From Bradyrhizobium sp. 1 (lineage in GTDB: Bacteria; Pseudomonadota; Alphaproteobacteria; Rhizobiales; Xanthobacteraceae): 43,271 nucleotides of DNA. Made by a program: the position numbers and the translations under genes. Positions 31,271 through 40,172 of this stretch are shown here, one piece after another (position 1 is the first letter of the stretch; every line of letters starts with the position of its first letter). The notes below the pieces were generated by a model that was given only the letters and a program-made list of their open reading frames with translations, searched no databases and had not been told where the DNA came from. Location of the stretch: positions 472,246 through 515,516 of the forward strand of contig NZ_JADPJH010000022.1 of NCBI RefSeq assembly GCF_023073315.1, read 5' to 3'.

Positions 31271-32497
31271 CTAACGCGCCGCCTGGATCGAGCGCAGCAC
31301 CTCTTCGCTCGGCCAGCAATCGACCTTCAGTCCTGCCGACTTCTGATAGGCGCCGAGCGCCGCGCGCGTCTGCATCCCGGCCTTGCCGTCGATCTTGTCC
31401 TTGTAGAGCCCGACGCGGGTGAGCCCGCGCTGCATGGTCTCGACGTCCTTGGTGCGCAACTGCTTCGACGCGGCCCACGGCGTCGCGAACGGAAGCGGGC
31501 TCGTCATGCGATCGCTGAGATGGCCGACGAACAGCACGTAGAGATCCGAGAAATTGTATTCCTTCATGACGAAGTAATTCTTCGTGGTCAGAAACGCCGG
31601 ACCGTAAATACCCTCCGGCTGTAGCAACGACGCCGGCTGCGCCTGCTCGGCGGCGCTTAACTTCTGCCCGCGCACCGGCACAAAACCTTCGCGCAGCCAC
31701 TGGCCGATTGGCTTCGTCACTTCGGGGACGCCGGTGGTGCAATCGACCTTCGCCGGCGCCTGCACCTCGTAGGCCCAGCGCACACCGCTCTGCCAGCCCT
31801 TGTTGACGAGCTGCTGCGCGGCCGAGGCCAGCGCATCCGGCACCGAATGCCAGATGTCGATGCGGCCATCGCCGTCGAAGTCGACGCCGTGCTTGTAATA
31901 TTCCGACGGCAGGAATTGCGTGAGCCCGGTGGCGCCCGCCCAGGACGAACGCATGTCCTTGCGCGTCACCACGCCCTCGCCAAGAATCTTCAGCGAGAGG
32001 ATGAACTCGTTGCGATAGGTGTCCTTGCGGCGTCCGACATAGGCCTGTGTCGCCAGTACGCGGACGAGATCGTAGGGGAGCGTGTAGCGGCCGTAATCGG
32101 TCTCACGTCCCCAGATCGCGAGCATCACGGTCGCGGGCACACCAGAGCTTTTCTCGATCTGGGTAAGCTGCGCTCGATATTTCTGCAGCAGCCGCTGCCC
32201 CTCGCTCGCAAGCCGCGCGATCGAGGCTTCCCTGACGTAGTCCGCCGGCACCTGCACGAACTCGGCCTGCGACGGCGCGCCGGTCGCGGGCCGTCCCGGC
32301 AGGATCAAATCGGGCAGCTTGTAGTCCGGCTCGAGCCCGCGCGTCTGCTGCTCGAACGTCGCCCGCGACACGCCTGCGGCCTGTGCTTCCGGCCACAGCG
32401 AGGCGATGAACTGCGTGAAAGCGGCGTCGGCGGCGCGGGCGGGCGAAAGGCCACAGGTGAAAACGATCACCGCAGCAATGAGCACCCGCCGCATCAT
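31271..32497 (-). CDS. Membrane-bound lytic murein transglycosylase B type
   Basis: A 408-residue protein with a signal peptide (1-22). The SLT_2 (MltB) catalytic domain runs about 25-320, with the catalytic Glu in I-W-G-R-E-T-D-Y-G, then S-W-A-G-A-T-G-L-T-Q-F-L-P-S-E-Y, and the F-D-G-D-G-R-I-D-I-W metal-like loop. A C-terminal peptidoglycan-binding domain (about 345-405; M-Q-R-G-L-T-R-V-G-L-Y ... D-G-K-A-G-M-Q-T-R-A-A-L) anchors it to the wall. It cuts glycan strands to 1,6-anhydro ends. Its start lies seven bases after ettA, so the two may be co-transcribed. Confidence 0.92.
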   Translation of the reverse strand: MMRRVLIAAVIVFTCGLSPARAADAAFTQFIASLWPEAQAAGVSRATFEQQTRGLEPDYKLPDLILPGRPATGAPSQAEFVQVPADYVREASIARLASEGQRLLQKYRAQLTQIEKSSGVPATVMLAIWGRETDYGRYTLPYDLVRVLATQAYVGRRKDTYRNEFILSLKILGEGVVTRKDMRSSWAGATGLTQFLPSEYYKHGVDFDGDGRIDIWHSVPDALASAAQQLVNKGWQSGVRWAYEVQAPAKVDCTTGVPEVTKPIGQWLREGFVPVRGQKLSAAEQAQPASLLQPEGIYGPAFLTTKNYFVMKEYNFSDLYVLFVGHLSDRMTSPLPFATPWAASKQLRTKDVETMQRGLTRVGLYKDKIDGKAGMQTRAALGAYQKSAGLKVDCWPSEEVLRSIQAAR

Positions 32498-32504
32498 GCC
32501 GACA

Positions 32505-34154
32505 TCACCGCGTCAGCTTCTTGTACTTCACGCGGTGCGGAATGATGCTGTCCTGACCGAGACGGCGCATCTTGTCCTTCTCGTAATCCTGGAAGTTGCC
32601 TTCGAACCATTCGACATGGCTCTCGCCTTCGAAGGCGAGGATGTGGGTCGCGATGCGGTCGAGGAACCAGCGATCATGGCTGATGATGACGGCGCAGCCG
32701 GCAAAGTCTTCCAGCGCTTCTTCGAGCGCGCGCAACGTGTCGACGTCGAGATCGTTGGTCGGTTCGTCGAGCAGCAGCACGTTGGCGCCGGACTTGAGCA
32801 TCTTGGCGAGATGCACGCGGTTGCGTTCACCGCCGGAGAGCGCGCCGACCTTCTTCTGCTGGTCGGCGCCCTTGAAGTTGAACGACGAGCAATAGCCGCG
32901 CGAGTTCACTTCCCTCTTGCCGAGCAGGATCAACTCGTTGCCGCCGGAGATCTCCTCCCACACGTTCTTGTTGCCGTCGAGCGCATCGCGGGACTGGTCG
33001 ACATAGCCGAGATGCACGGTCTCGCCGACCGTGATCGTGCCCTTGTCCGGTGTTTCCTGCTTGGTGATCATCTTGAACAGCGTGGTCTTGCCGGCGCCGT
33101 TGGCACCGATGACGCCGACGATGCCGCCGGGCGGCAGCTTGAAGGTGAGATCGTCGATCAGAAGGCGATCGCCATAGCCTTTGCTGAGGGCCTCGAAATC
33201 GACCACGTTGTCGCCGAGACGCTCGGCGACCGGAATGACGATCTGCGCGGTCTGGCTCTGCTTGTCGCTCGCCAGCTTGAGCAGATCCTCGTAGCGCTGG
33301 TAGCGCGCCTTGGACTTGGCCTGACGCGCCTTCGGCGAGGACGCGACCCATTCCTGCTCGCGGGCAATCGTCTTCTGGTGGGCGGCGTCCTCGCGACCTT
33401 CCTGCTCCAGCCGCTTCTGCTTCTGCACCAGCCAGGACGAGTAATTGCCCTCGTAGGGAATGCCCTTGCCGCGGTCGAGCTCGAGGATCCAGCTCGTGAC
33501 GTTGTCGAGGAAGTAGCGATCATGGGTGACGATCAGGATCGCACCGGGATAGCTACGCAGATGACCTTCCAGCCATGACACCGACTCGGCATCGAGATGG
33601 TTGGTCGGTTCGTCGAGCAGCAGAAGTTCGGGCTGGTCGAGCAGCAGCTTGCAGAGCGCGACGCGGCGGCGCTCACCACCCGAGAGTTTCGTCACGTCGG
33701 CATCGTCAGGCGGACAGCGCAGCGCGTCCATGGCCTGGTCAACCTTGCTGTCGAGATCCCAGAGGCCCTGGGCCTCGATCTCGTCCTGCAGCTTGGTCAT
33801 CTCGTCGGCGGTTTCCTCGGAGTAGTTCATCGCCAATTCGTTGTAGCGATCGAGGATGGCCTTCTGCTTGGCGACGCCCAGCATGACGTTCTCGCGCACG
33901 GAGAGCGTCGCATCGAGATGTGGTTCCTGCTCGAGATAGCCGACGCGGGCGCCCTGGGCGACCCAAGCCTCGCCGTTATACTCCTTGTCGAGGCCGGCCA
34001 TGATCTTGAGCAGCGTCGACTTGCCCGAGCCGTTGACACCGAGCACGCCGATCTTGGCGTCCGGATAGAACGACAGATGGACGTTATCGAGCACCTTGCG
34101 GGTCGGGTAGCTCTTGGTCAGGCCCTGCATGAAATAGACGAACTGGCGCGCCAT
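32505..34154 (-). CDS. ettA: Energy-dependent translational throttle protein EttA
   Basis: A 549-residue ABC-F protein with two ATPase cassettes and no membrane segment. The ATG at 34154 (M-A-R-Q-F-V-Y-F-M-Q-G-L-T-K) is chosen because EttA proteins begin this way. Walker A motifs are G-V-N-G-S-G-K-S-T and G-A-N-G-A-G-K-T-T; signatures are L-S-G-G-E-R-R-R and L-S-G-G-E-R-N-R. The linker with S-K-A-R-Y-Q-R-Y-E is the P-site interaction region. EttA binds the ribosomal E site and gates the first peptide bond according to energy charge. Length matches E. coli EttA (555). Confidence 0.95.
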   Translation of the reverse strand: MARQFVYFMQGLTKSYPTRKVLDNVHLSFYPDAKIGVLGVNGSGKSTLLKIMAGLDKEYNGEAWVAQGARVGYLEQEPHLDATLSVRENVMLGVAKQKAILDRYNELAMNYSEETADEMTKLQDEIEAQGLWDLDSKVDQAMDALRCPPDDADVTKLSGGERRRVALCKLLLDQPELLLLDEPTNHLDAESVSWLEGHLRSYPGAILIVTHDRYFLDNVTSWILELDRGKGIPYEGNYSSWLVQKQKRLEQEGREDAAHQKTIAREQEWVASSPKARQAKSKARYQRYEDLLKLASDKQSQTAQIVIPVAERLGDNVVDFEALSKGYGDRLLIDDLTFKLPPGGIVGVIGANGAGKTTLFKMITKQETPDKGTITVGETVHLGYVDQSRDALDGNKNVWEEISGGNELILLGKREVNSRGYCSSFNFKGADQQKKVGALSGGERNRVHLAKMLKSGANVLLLDEPTNDLDVDTLRALEEALEDFAGCAVIISHDRWFLDRIATHILAFEGESHVEWFEGNFQDYEKDKMRRLGQDSIIPHRVKYKKLTR

Positions 34155-34387
34155 GGGTCCCGAATACCTTCGATTTGAGGAAATTTGCTTGCCGCCGATG
34201 TAGCGATCCCGCCCCCAAAGGGCAATGTTTTCCCTCCGTTCACCACGGATGAATACTGGACGGACACCATCCGGGCCCCGATCCGGACAATTGAAACTTT
34301 CTTTTAATAAATCAGGCCAAAGCTCGGTCTCGCGCGGAAACAGCGCCACCCGCTCAGAATGAACGGGGAGCACAGCGAGGCCGACCC

Positions 34388-34591
34388 ATGGCTCTGATCG
34401 AGACCCACTCCATCGCCGTTCCGGCCGACGCCGGGAGCGTGTCCGAGGTCAAGGGCTTCTGGAAGCGCTTCTTCGCCACCGCCTTCAACCCCTACCGGCC
34501 CGAGCTGCACTACATGCGCGGCCCCGGCCCCGCCTGGCGCGCCAAGCACGGCATGAACGCGCCGTTCCGGCTGAAGCCCCGCGACCTCTGA
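34388..34591 (+). CDS. Small conserved protein of unknown function
   Basis: A 67-residue protein. It has the motif K-G-F-W-K-R-F-F-A-T-A-F-N-P-Y-R-P-E-L-H-Y and ends R-L-K-P-R-D-L. No signal peptide or transmembrane helix is visible. The aromatic/basic middle suggests a peripheral membrane or nucleic-acid contact, which is a guess. It is divergent from ettA across a 233-bp gap. Confidence 0.7.
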   Translation: MALIETHSIAVPADAGSVSEVKGFWKRFFATAFNPYRPELHYMRGPGPAWRAKHGMNAPFRLKPRDL

Positions 34592-34695
34592 GCCCTTATC
34601 ACCTATCGAATTTTTGAAGACGCGAGCGCCTTGCGCACGGTCGCGATTGCGCGCAACCATGGCCTGGTTCCACCTCTCGCCATGGATGAACGCTG

Positions 34696-35658
34696 ATGAC
34701 GCGGCTGCGCTGTGCAATTCTCGACGACTATTTCAACATCGCCCTCGACGTCGCCGACTGGCCGAAACTGTCCGACCGCGTCGACGCCACGGTGTTCAGC
34801 CATCCTTTCGCCTCCGAGCAGGCCGCGGCCAGCGCGCTCGCCGATTTCGACATCATCTGCGCGATGCGCGAGCGCACCGCGTTCCCCAAGAGCCTGTTCG
34901 ACAGCTTGCCGAAGTTGAAGCTGCTGCTGACCTCCGGCATGCGCAACGCCTCGATCGACATGGAGGCTGCGAAGGCGAAAGGCGTCACCGTCGGCGGCAC
35001 GCAGTACTCGCGCGATCCGACCGCCCCTCTGACGATGGGCCTGATCCTGGAACTGACCCGCGGCATCGGCCGCGAGAACGTGCGCATGCATGCCGGCGAG
35101 CCCTGGCAGACCTTTGCCGGCGTCGAGATCGAGGGCCTGACGCTCGGCGTCGTCGGCCTCGGCAAGCTCGGCAGCAAGATGGCGGGCATTGCGAAGGCGT
35201 TCGGCATGAACGTGATCGCCTGGAGCCCGAATCTGACGCCCGAGAAGTGCGCGGCGGCCGGCGTCGGCTACGCCACCAAGGAGGAGCTGTTCGCCAAGGC
35301 CGATATCATCTCCATCCACGTGGTGCTGAGCGATCGGTCGCGCGGACTCGTCGGAGCTGCCGATCTCGCGCGGATGAAGCCGACCGCCTTCCTTGTCAAC
35401 ACCGCGCGCGGACCGATCGTGGACGAGCAGGCGCTGCTCGAGGCGTTGCAGCAGAAGAGGATCGCGGGCGCCGGCATCGACGTGTTCTCGGTCGAGCCGC
35501 TGCCGGTCGATCATCCCTTCCGCAAGCTCGACAATCTCGTGCTGACGCCGCATCTCGGCTACGCCACCGAGGACGGTCTGCGCATCCATTACGGCCAGAT
35601 GGTCGAGGCGATCGACGCCTTCACCAGGGGCAATGAGCTGCCGCGGAAGCTCGCCTGA
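34696..35658 (+). CDS. D-2-hydroxyacid dehydrogenase family protein
   Basis: A 320-residue enzyme of the SerA/LdhA-like family. The substrate Arg-type region S-G-M-R-N-A-S-I-D is near residue 80, the NAD-binding loop L-G-V-V-G-L-G-K-L-G is near 150, N-T-A-R-G-P-I-V-D near 235, and the catalytic His in L-T-P-H-L-G-Y-A-T near 285. It should interconvert a 2-oxoacid and a D-2-hydroxyacid with NAD(P)H. The exact substrate cannot be told; phosphoglycerate, glyoxylate or hydroxypyruvate are all possible. The ribosome-binding site is weak. Confidence 0.9.
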   Translation: MTRLRCAILDDYFNIALDVADWPKLSDRVDATVFSHPFASEQAAASALADFDIICAMRERTAFPKSLFDSLPKLKLLLTSGMRNASIDMEAAKAKGVTVGGTQYSRDPTAPLTMGLILELTRGIGRENVRMHAGEPWQTFAGVEIEGLTLGVVGLGKLGSKMAGIAKAFGMNVIAWSPNLTPEKCAAAGVGYATKEELFAKADIISIHVVLSDRSRGLVGAADLARMKPTAFLVNTARGPIVDEQALLEALQQKRIAGAGIDVFSVEPLPVDHPFRKLDNLVLTPHLGYATEDGLRIHYGQMVEAIDAFTRGNELPRKLA

Positions 35659-35662
35659 TGCC

Positions 35663-36631
35663 TCAGGCCGCCGAGCGCTGGCTGGCGGACTGCCTTGCCA
35701 CGTCGGCGAAACCGTCGAGCCAGGAAGTATGAGCAGGGCGCCAATCGAGTTCGCGTTTGGCCTTGGCGTTGGAAGCACCTCGCACCTGCGTCATCATCGA
35801 GACCATATGCTCACCGGCCAGCAACCGGCCGAGCCATGCCGGCACGTGAAGCGGCGGCCTGGCGCCCACCAGCTCGGCCAACGCCGGCAGCCATTCCCTG
35901 ACCTGTGCCGGGTGATCGTCGACGACATTGTAGATGTTGCCCGGGCGGCCACGCTCGACTGCTGCGACCGTGGCAGAGGCGGCATCTTCGGTGTGAGTGA
36001 ACGACCAGGTACCGCCGCCATCGCCGATCAGCGGCACGCGCCGGTGGCGCAACTGGTCGATCATCGCCGGCGAGAGCGTCCCGGTCCCGGGGCCATAGAA
36101 GAATCCGTAGCGCAGCACGATGCCCGCGGGGTCCGATGATGCCGATACGGTCCGCTCGAGATATTGGAGAGCCTCGAGGGTACGGCGCAGCTCTTCCGGC
36201 GGATCCGGATCGAGTTCATCCGCTTCCGCCTTGACCGCCCCGCCGGTGCGGCTGAAGGTCCAGCCGCAGAAGCTTTGCGCGATGAAACGTCCGGCTCCGG
36301 CTTCGCGTGCTGCGCTCAGCAGGATGTCGGTTCCCAGCGTTCGCAGCTGATTGGTCTTCGCAAAGGCGCGATCGAAATGACGGAGATCTGTGGCCGCCGC
36401 AAGGTCCGTCATCTGATGGATCACGACCTCGGGTTTGGCCGAAATCACCGCCGCGCGAAGATCTTCGGCATCGAGGCCATCGGCGACAACGGGTTCGGCC
36501 CCCAATGCCATGAGCATCCCGGCCTTCTCCGCGGCTCGCGTGGAGCCGACGACCGTGTGTCCCCTGGCGATGAGCATGGGAACCAGATGACGACCGATCG
36601 CACCGGTCGCGCCTGCAACAAAGATTCGCAT
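35663..36631 (-). CDS. NAD(P)-dependent epimerase/reductase of the extended SDR type
   Basis: A 322-residue protein from ATG 36631, with GAGGAG upstream. It starts M-R-I-F-V-A-G-A-T-G-A-I-G-R-H, the extended-SDR nucleotide motif. The middle has Y-L-E-R-T-V and L-R-Y-G-F-F-Y-G-P-G-T-G. The usual catalytic Y-x-x-x-K is not clearly visible, so a catalytic role is uncertain; it may be an atypical reductase or NmrA-like sensor. It converges with the preceding dehydrogenase, the two stops being five bases apart. Confidence 0.82.
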   Translation of the reverse strand: MRIFVAGATGAIGRHLVPMLIARGHTVVGSTRAAEKAGMLMALGAEPVVADGLDAEDLRAAVISAKPEVVIHQMTDLAAATDLRHFDRAFAKTNQLRTLGTDILLSAAREAGAGRFIAQSFCGWTFSRTGGAVKAEADELDPDPPEELRRTLEALQYLERTVSASSDPAGIVLRYGFFYGPGTGTLSPAMIDQLRHRRVPLIGDGGGTWSFTHTEDAASATVAAVERGRPGNIYNVVDDHPAQVREWLPALAELVGARPPLHVPAWLGRLLAGEHMVSMMTQVRGASNAKAKRELDWRPAHTSWLDGFADVARQSASQRSAA

Positions 36632-36792
36632 CCTGTGCTCCTCACGTCGTTGCAATTCTTCCGTGAGGTAGTCGACGCGTGCAGGGATTCAACCCGGCGA
36701 ACACACTGGCGGGCGGAATCGGCGCCACAAACATTTGCGGCGCGTGGCCGAGGCACACGCGCCGCAAATCAACTCGATTGTTCCACGCGAAC

Positions 36793-38001
36793 CTAGCGCA
36801 CGGTGACCGGCGCGGGCAGCGGCGGGACCACTGTCGGCTGCGTACCCGGGACGGGACCTGCCTGGGCCGCCATCGGAGCCGGACCAGCGGCACCAGGCAT
36901 GGGCGCAGCGGACGCGGTCGCCGTTCCCGGCGCCGGACCGCCCGGCATCACCACCACGCGGGTGCCGACCTTGGTGCGCTCGAACAGATCGGAGACGTCA
37001 TCGTTCAGCATGCCGATGCAGCCGGAGGAGACGAACTTGCCGATCGTCGAGGGCTGGTTGGTGCCGTGGATGCGATACACGGTCGAGCCGAGATACATCG
37101 CGCGGGCGCCGAGCGGATTGCCAGGGCCGCCGGCCATGAAGCGCGGCAGATAGGGCTGGCGCTCAATCATCTCGGTCGGCGGATGCCAATCCGGCCACTC
37201 GGCCTTGCGGGTGATCTTCTGCACGCCGGTCCAGGTGAAACCGTCGCGGCCGACGCGGACGCCGTAACGGACCGCACGGCCGTTGCCGAGGACGTAATAG
37301 AGATAGGTGTTCGGGGTATCGACGATGATCGTGCCAGCCGGCTCCTTGGTCGCCAGCGACACTTCCTGACGGCGCAGGTTCGGCGCCAGCTGCGCCGGAG
37401 CCGCGTCAGGCTGCTCCTCGGGCGGCAATGAGGCGATCGCCATCGGCCGGCCATCGGCGCCGACGGCGGGCTGCTGCGAGACTGCTCCGGTCGCGGCCGG
37501 GCCACCGACGGCTTCCGGCGGACGCATGCCGTCGCTGCCCGGCGCCTGGCCCGGGCGGTCGGCATAAATCACCTGCGGCGCGCCAGCGGGGCGGCCATAG
37601 CGCGGATCGTCGGGCGACATCACTGGTCCCTGCGGCGGCGCAGCCGAATAGACGGGCGCGCCGGCGGGACGGCCATAACGGGGATCATCCGGCGACATCA
37701 CCGGGCCTTGCGGCGGGGCGGCCGAATAGACCGGCGGACCAACGGGGCGGCCATAGCGCGGATCGTTGGGTGAACTCATCGGGCCGCCCGGGCCTGGCGG
37801 CGGCAGCGAGGCCTGCGGCATCGCGTCGTCGTCATCTTCTAGCGCGTCGAAATTCGGCGTGCGGTCGCCGGGGCGATATTCGGCCGGCGCGCCATAGCTC
37901 GGCGCCTGCTGGACCGGATAGCTCTGGGCCTGTGCGAGCGAGGTTCCCGCCGCAGCGACTGTTGCGGCAGCGCATATCGTCAGAAAATGTTTGATCATCA
38001 T
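36793..38001 (-). CDS. L,D-transpeptidase (YkuD) with N-terminal 26-residue repeats
   Basis: About 402 residues from ATG 38001 (or 37998). Residues 1-25 are a signal peptide. A Pro/Gly-rich region follows with nearly three tandem copies of a 26-residue unit (about 77-142; S-P-D-D-P-R-Y-G-R-P-A-G-A-P ...). The catalytic domain (about 235-365) has H-G-T-N-Q-P-S and the nucleophile Cys in S-S-G-C-I-G-M. It should form 3-3 or lipoprotein-wall cross-links in the periplasm. A final Pro/Ala-rich tail (about 370-402) is also unusual. The enzyme core is intact. Confidence 0.92.
   Translation of the reverse strand: MMIKHFLTICAAATVAAAGTSLAQAQSYPVQQAPSYGAPAEYRPGDRTPNFDALEDDDDAMPQASLPPPGPGGPMSSPNDPRYGRPVGPPVYSAAPPQGPVMSPDDPRYGRPAGAPVYSAAPPQGPVMSPDDPRYGRPAGAPQVIYADRPGQAPGSDGMRPPEAVGGPAATGAVSQQPAVGADGRPMAIASLPPEEQPDAAPAQLAPNLRRQEVSLATKEPAGTIIVDTPNTYLYYVLGNGRAVRYGVRVGRDGFTWTGVQKITRKAEWPDWHPPTEMIERQPYLPRFMAGGPGNPLGARAMYLGSTVYRIHGTNQPSTIGKFVSSGCIGMLNDDVSDLFERTKVGTRVVVMPGGPAPGTATASAAPMPGAAGPAPMAAQAGPVPGTQPTVVPPLPAPVTVR
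37576..37773. repeat. Tandem 78-bp coding repeat
   Basis: Units at 37773-37696, 37695-37618 and a partial third at 37617 to about 37576 encode the 26-residue repeats. The units are highly similar at the DNA level, implying recent or concerted duplication. Copy number may vary between strains. Confidence 0.82.
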
Positions 38002-38102
38002 CGCTCTTATGTAGTCCCCGGGCCCCGTCCGAGCCGTTAACGGCCAAATGACCGAAGATAGCGGCACATTCAAGACATAACAGGCTGATTGTGCCTGATT
38101 TA

Positions 38103-38145
38103 GCGATTTGTGATGCAATCGCACACAGTTGCTCCGTTGCATCAC
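38103..38145. promoter_or_regulatory. Dyad-symmetric sites in the LDT/38365 gap
   Basis: GTGATGCAA (38110-38118) and TTGCATCAC (38137-38145) form a perfect 9-bp inverted repeat over 18 bases. GCGATT (38103-38108) and AATCGC (38117-38122) form a smaller one. A third dyad, CGAATCA-GCC-TGATTCG, is at 38230-38246. The 363-bp gap 38002-38364 has no gene; these are the only structures I see. Any operator role is conjectural. Confidence 0.35.
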
Positions 38146-38364
38146 GGGGCGGAAATCGCATCACGCCGTAGATTGCCGGAGCCACCGCCCTGTTTTTTAC
38201 GGAACGTCGCAGAGGCGTTGCGATATGGTCGAATCAGCCTGATTCGCCACCGCTTTGAGCTCAAATCCCCGCGTGGCGAACGCGGCAAGCAGTACCGTCA
38301 CCGCGTTCAGATGGCTCATGGGCCCTGGCCACACGCCGCCGGGGCGGAAATTCGTAATCCGTCA

Positions 38365-39123
38365 ATGCTTCCCGGCTTTCGCTTTCTGCTTGCCGCGATC
38401 CTGCTGTCTACCTCCATCCTGGTGTTCGGCTTAGGGGCCGCCTCGCTGCTGCGGGCGAGCCACGAGCAGTATGTCAGCAACCCGTCCTGGCGGAACGGCC
38501 CGCAGGAGCAGATGTTTGCGCAGGCGTCCGAGCCGGCCCCGGCCCAACCGGTGCTCGCGGCACTCCGCGTGGAGCCCGCCGCCAATGAGGCGACGCCTGC
38601 GATGCCGGACCAGATCCCGAGCATTGGGCTGCCCGCGGTCGAAACAAGCCCCGAGCAGATGGCCGCGGTGACGCTCGAGGCTAAGGCTCAGGTCGCCGCC
38701 ATCGCGCCGGTTCCAGAGGCGGCTCCGCCCGCCGCCGAAGCGCCAGTCGCGCAGCCCGCCAAGAGTGAGGCTGCGCCTCCCGCGCCTGCGGACACACTCA
38801 CCCCCGCCGACACGACGGCTTCCATCGCCACGAAGACACCCGCACCAGCAGCGACCGCCCCCGAAGTGCCGCGAACCGCGACGCTGGCGCCGGCATCGCG
38901 CGTGACCGACATTGCAGCGGCCAGGATGGCTGCGCTGAACGAGCTTGTGCCGGCGACGACCAAAGCCGGCAGCGCGACGCCCGGGAGCAAGCCACGTGCG
39001 CACAAGCCGAAGAAGCGTCACCGCATCGTGCGGCGCCCGCCGCCTCAGCAGATCAACCAGGCGCTCGATCCGTTCGGCCAGCCGCAGCAAACGCTCGCCA
39101 CGACAGCCACGCGCACGCGCTGA
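38365..39123 (+). CDS. Membrane-anchored Ala/Pro-rich protein
   Basis: A 252-residue protein from ATG 38365 (M-L-P-G-F-R-F-L-L-A-A-I-L-L-S); an upstream ATG at 38311 is possible. One N-terminal transmembrane helix (about 6-27) is followed by S-H-E-Q-Y-V-S-N-P-S-W-R. The long rest is Ala/Pro/Thr-rich and probably disordered, ending with basic K-P-K-K-R-H-R-I-V-R-R. I recognise the N-terminus as that of a conserved rhizobial protein of unknown function. A periplasmic spacer or wall-contact role is inferred. Confidence 0.78.
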   Translation: MLPGFRFLLAAILLSTSILVFGLGAASLLRASHEQYVSNPSWRNGPQEQMFAQASEPAPAQPVLAALRVEPAANEATPAMPDQIPSIGLPAVETSPEQMAAVTLEAKAQVAAIAPVPEAAPPAAEAPVAQPAKSEAAPPAPADTLTPADTTASIATKTPAPAATAPEVPRTATLAPASRVTDIAAARMAALNELVPATTKAGSATPGSKPRAHKPKKRHRIVRRPPPQQINQALDPFGQPQQTLATTATRTR

Positions 39124-39134
39124 CACTTGGTTCA

Positions 39135-39158
39135 CCTCGCCCCGCTTGCGGGGCGAGG
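39135..39158. repeat. Short palindromic repeat hairpin (CTCGCCCCGC family)
   Basis: CCTCGCCCCGC/GCGGGGCGAGG, a perfect 11-bp inverted repeat with a 2-base loop. It lies between convergent genes and may act as a bidirectional barrier. Confidence 0.78.
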
Positions 39159-39191
39159 GACCGCACCACCGCCGCGGCCGCTATCAACCGT

Positions 39192-40040
39192 TCAAGCCGC
39201 TCCCGTCGCGATCGGCGGGCCTTTTTCCTGGCCCCATTCCGACCACGAGCCGTCATAGAGCGCGGTGTCGGTAATCCCCAGGCGATAGAGCGCGAGCGTC
39301 AGCACGCCGGCTGAGACGCCGGAGCCGCAGCTTGTCACGATCGGCGCATCGAGCTTGACGCCTGCGCCAGTGAAGGCGGCGCGGAGATCTTCGAGCGGCT
39401 TCATCGTGCCGGTCGCCGCATCGAACAGCTGGTTATAAGGCACGTTGCGCGCGCCGGGGATGTGGCCGGAGCGGATGCCCGCGCGCGGCTCGGGCGCGCG
39501 GCCCTCGAAACGCTCAGCGGCGCGCGCGTCGATCACCTGCTCGGCGCGGCTTTCGACGTTGGCGACGAGCTGCTGCATGCTACGCACGCGCTTTGCATCG
39601 TAGCTCGCCTTGAAGCTCGCCGGCTTCGGTTTCACTTCGCCGGTCTCGGTGGCCCTCCCCTCGGCGCGCCACTTCTTCAGGCCGCCGTTGAGGATGCGCA
39701 CATTGGCGTGGCCGAAGGCCAGGAACATCCACCATGCGCGGGGCGCGGCCACCCAGCCGCCGGCATCGTAAAGCACGACGGTGTCGGCATTGGAGATGCC
39801 GAGTTGGCCTGCGTCACGGCCGAACTGCTCGGCGCTCGGATACATGTGCGGCAGCGGGTTGGAATGATCCGAGACAGCATCGACGTCGAAGAACACGGCG
39901 CCCGGCAGATGCGCGGCGAGATAATCGTCCTTCGGCAACGGCAGCACGCCCGGCAGCTTGAAGCTGGCGTCGAGCACTTTGACGTTGGAATCGTTGATGT
40001 GGGCGGCGAGCCATTCGGTGGAGACGAGGGGATCGGTCAT
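39192..40040 (-). CDS. sseA: 3-mercaptopyruvate sulfurtransferase
   Basis: A 282-residue protein with two rhodanese domains. The inactive N-terminal domain has D-A-S-F-K-L-P and H-L-P-G-A-V-F-F-D. The C-terminal domain has the active-site loop C-G-S-G-V-S-A (family C-G-S/T-G-V-T). It should transfer sulfur from 3-mercaptopyruvate to cyanide, thiols or thioredoxin. The gene is followed on the same strand, across a palindromic element, by a single-domain rhodanese. Start ATG 40040. Confidence 0.9.
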   Translation of the reverse strand: MTDPLVSTEWLAAHINDSNVKVLDASFKLPGVLPLPKDDYLAAHLPGAVFFDVDAVSDHSNPLPHMYPSAEQFGRDAGQLGISNADTVVLYDAGGWVAAPRAWWMFLAFGHANVRILNGGLKKWRAEGRATETGEVKPKPASFKASYDAKRVRSMQQLVANVESRAEQVIDARAAERFEGRAPEPRAGIRSGHIPGARNVPYNQLFDAATGTMKPLEDLRAAFTGAGVKLDAPIVTSCGSGVSAGVLTLALYRLGITDTALYDGSWSEWGQEKGPPIATGAA

Positions 40041-40057
40041 GCGAGTCTTTCCTTGTG

Positions 40058-40160
40058 GTCATTCCGGGGCGCCTGGAGGGCGAGCCCGGAATCCATTGTG
40101 CGGCAGAGTTGGTGGATGAATGGATTCCGGGCTCGCGACTTCGTCGCGCCCCGGAATGAC
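40058..40160. repeat. Nested perfect inverted repeat between two rhodanese genes
   Basis: Outer arms GTCATTCCGGGGCGC (40058-40072) and its complement (40146-40160) are perfect over 15 bp. Inner arms CGAGCCCGGAATCCATT (40081-40097) and its complement (40119-40135) are perfect over 17 bp. The core is non-coding. A truncated relative is at 40603-40644. Confidence 0.92.
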
Positions 40161-40172
40161 GAAGGGAGAGAA

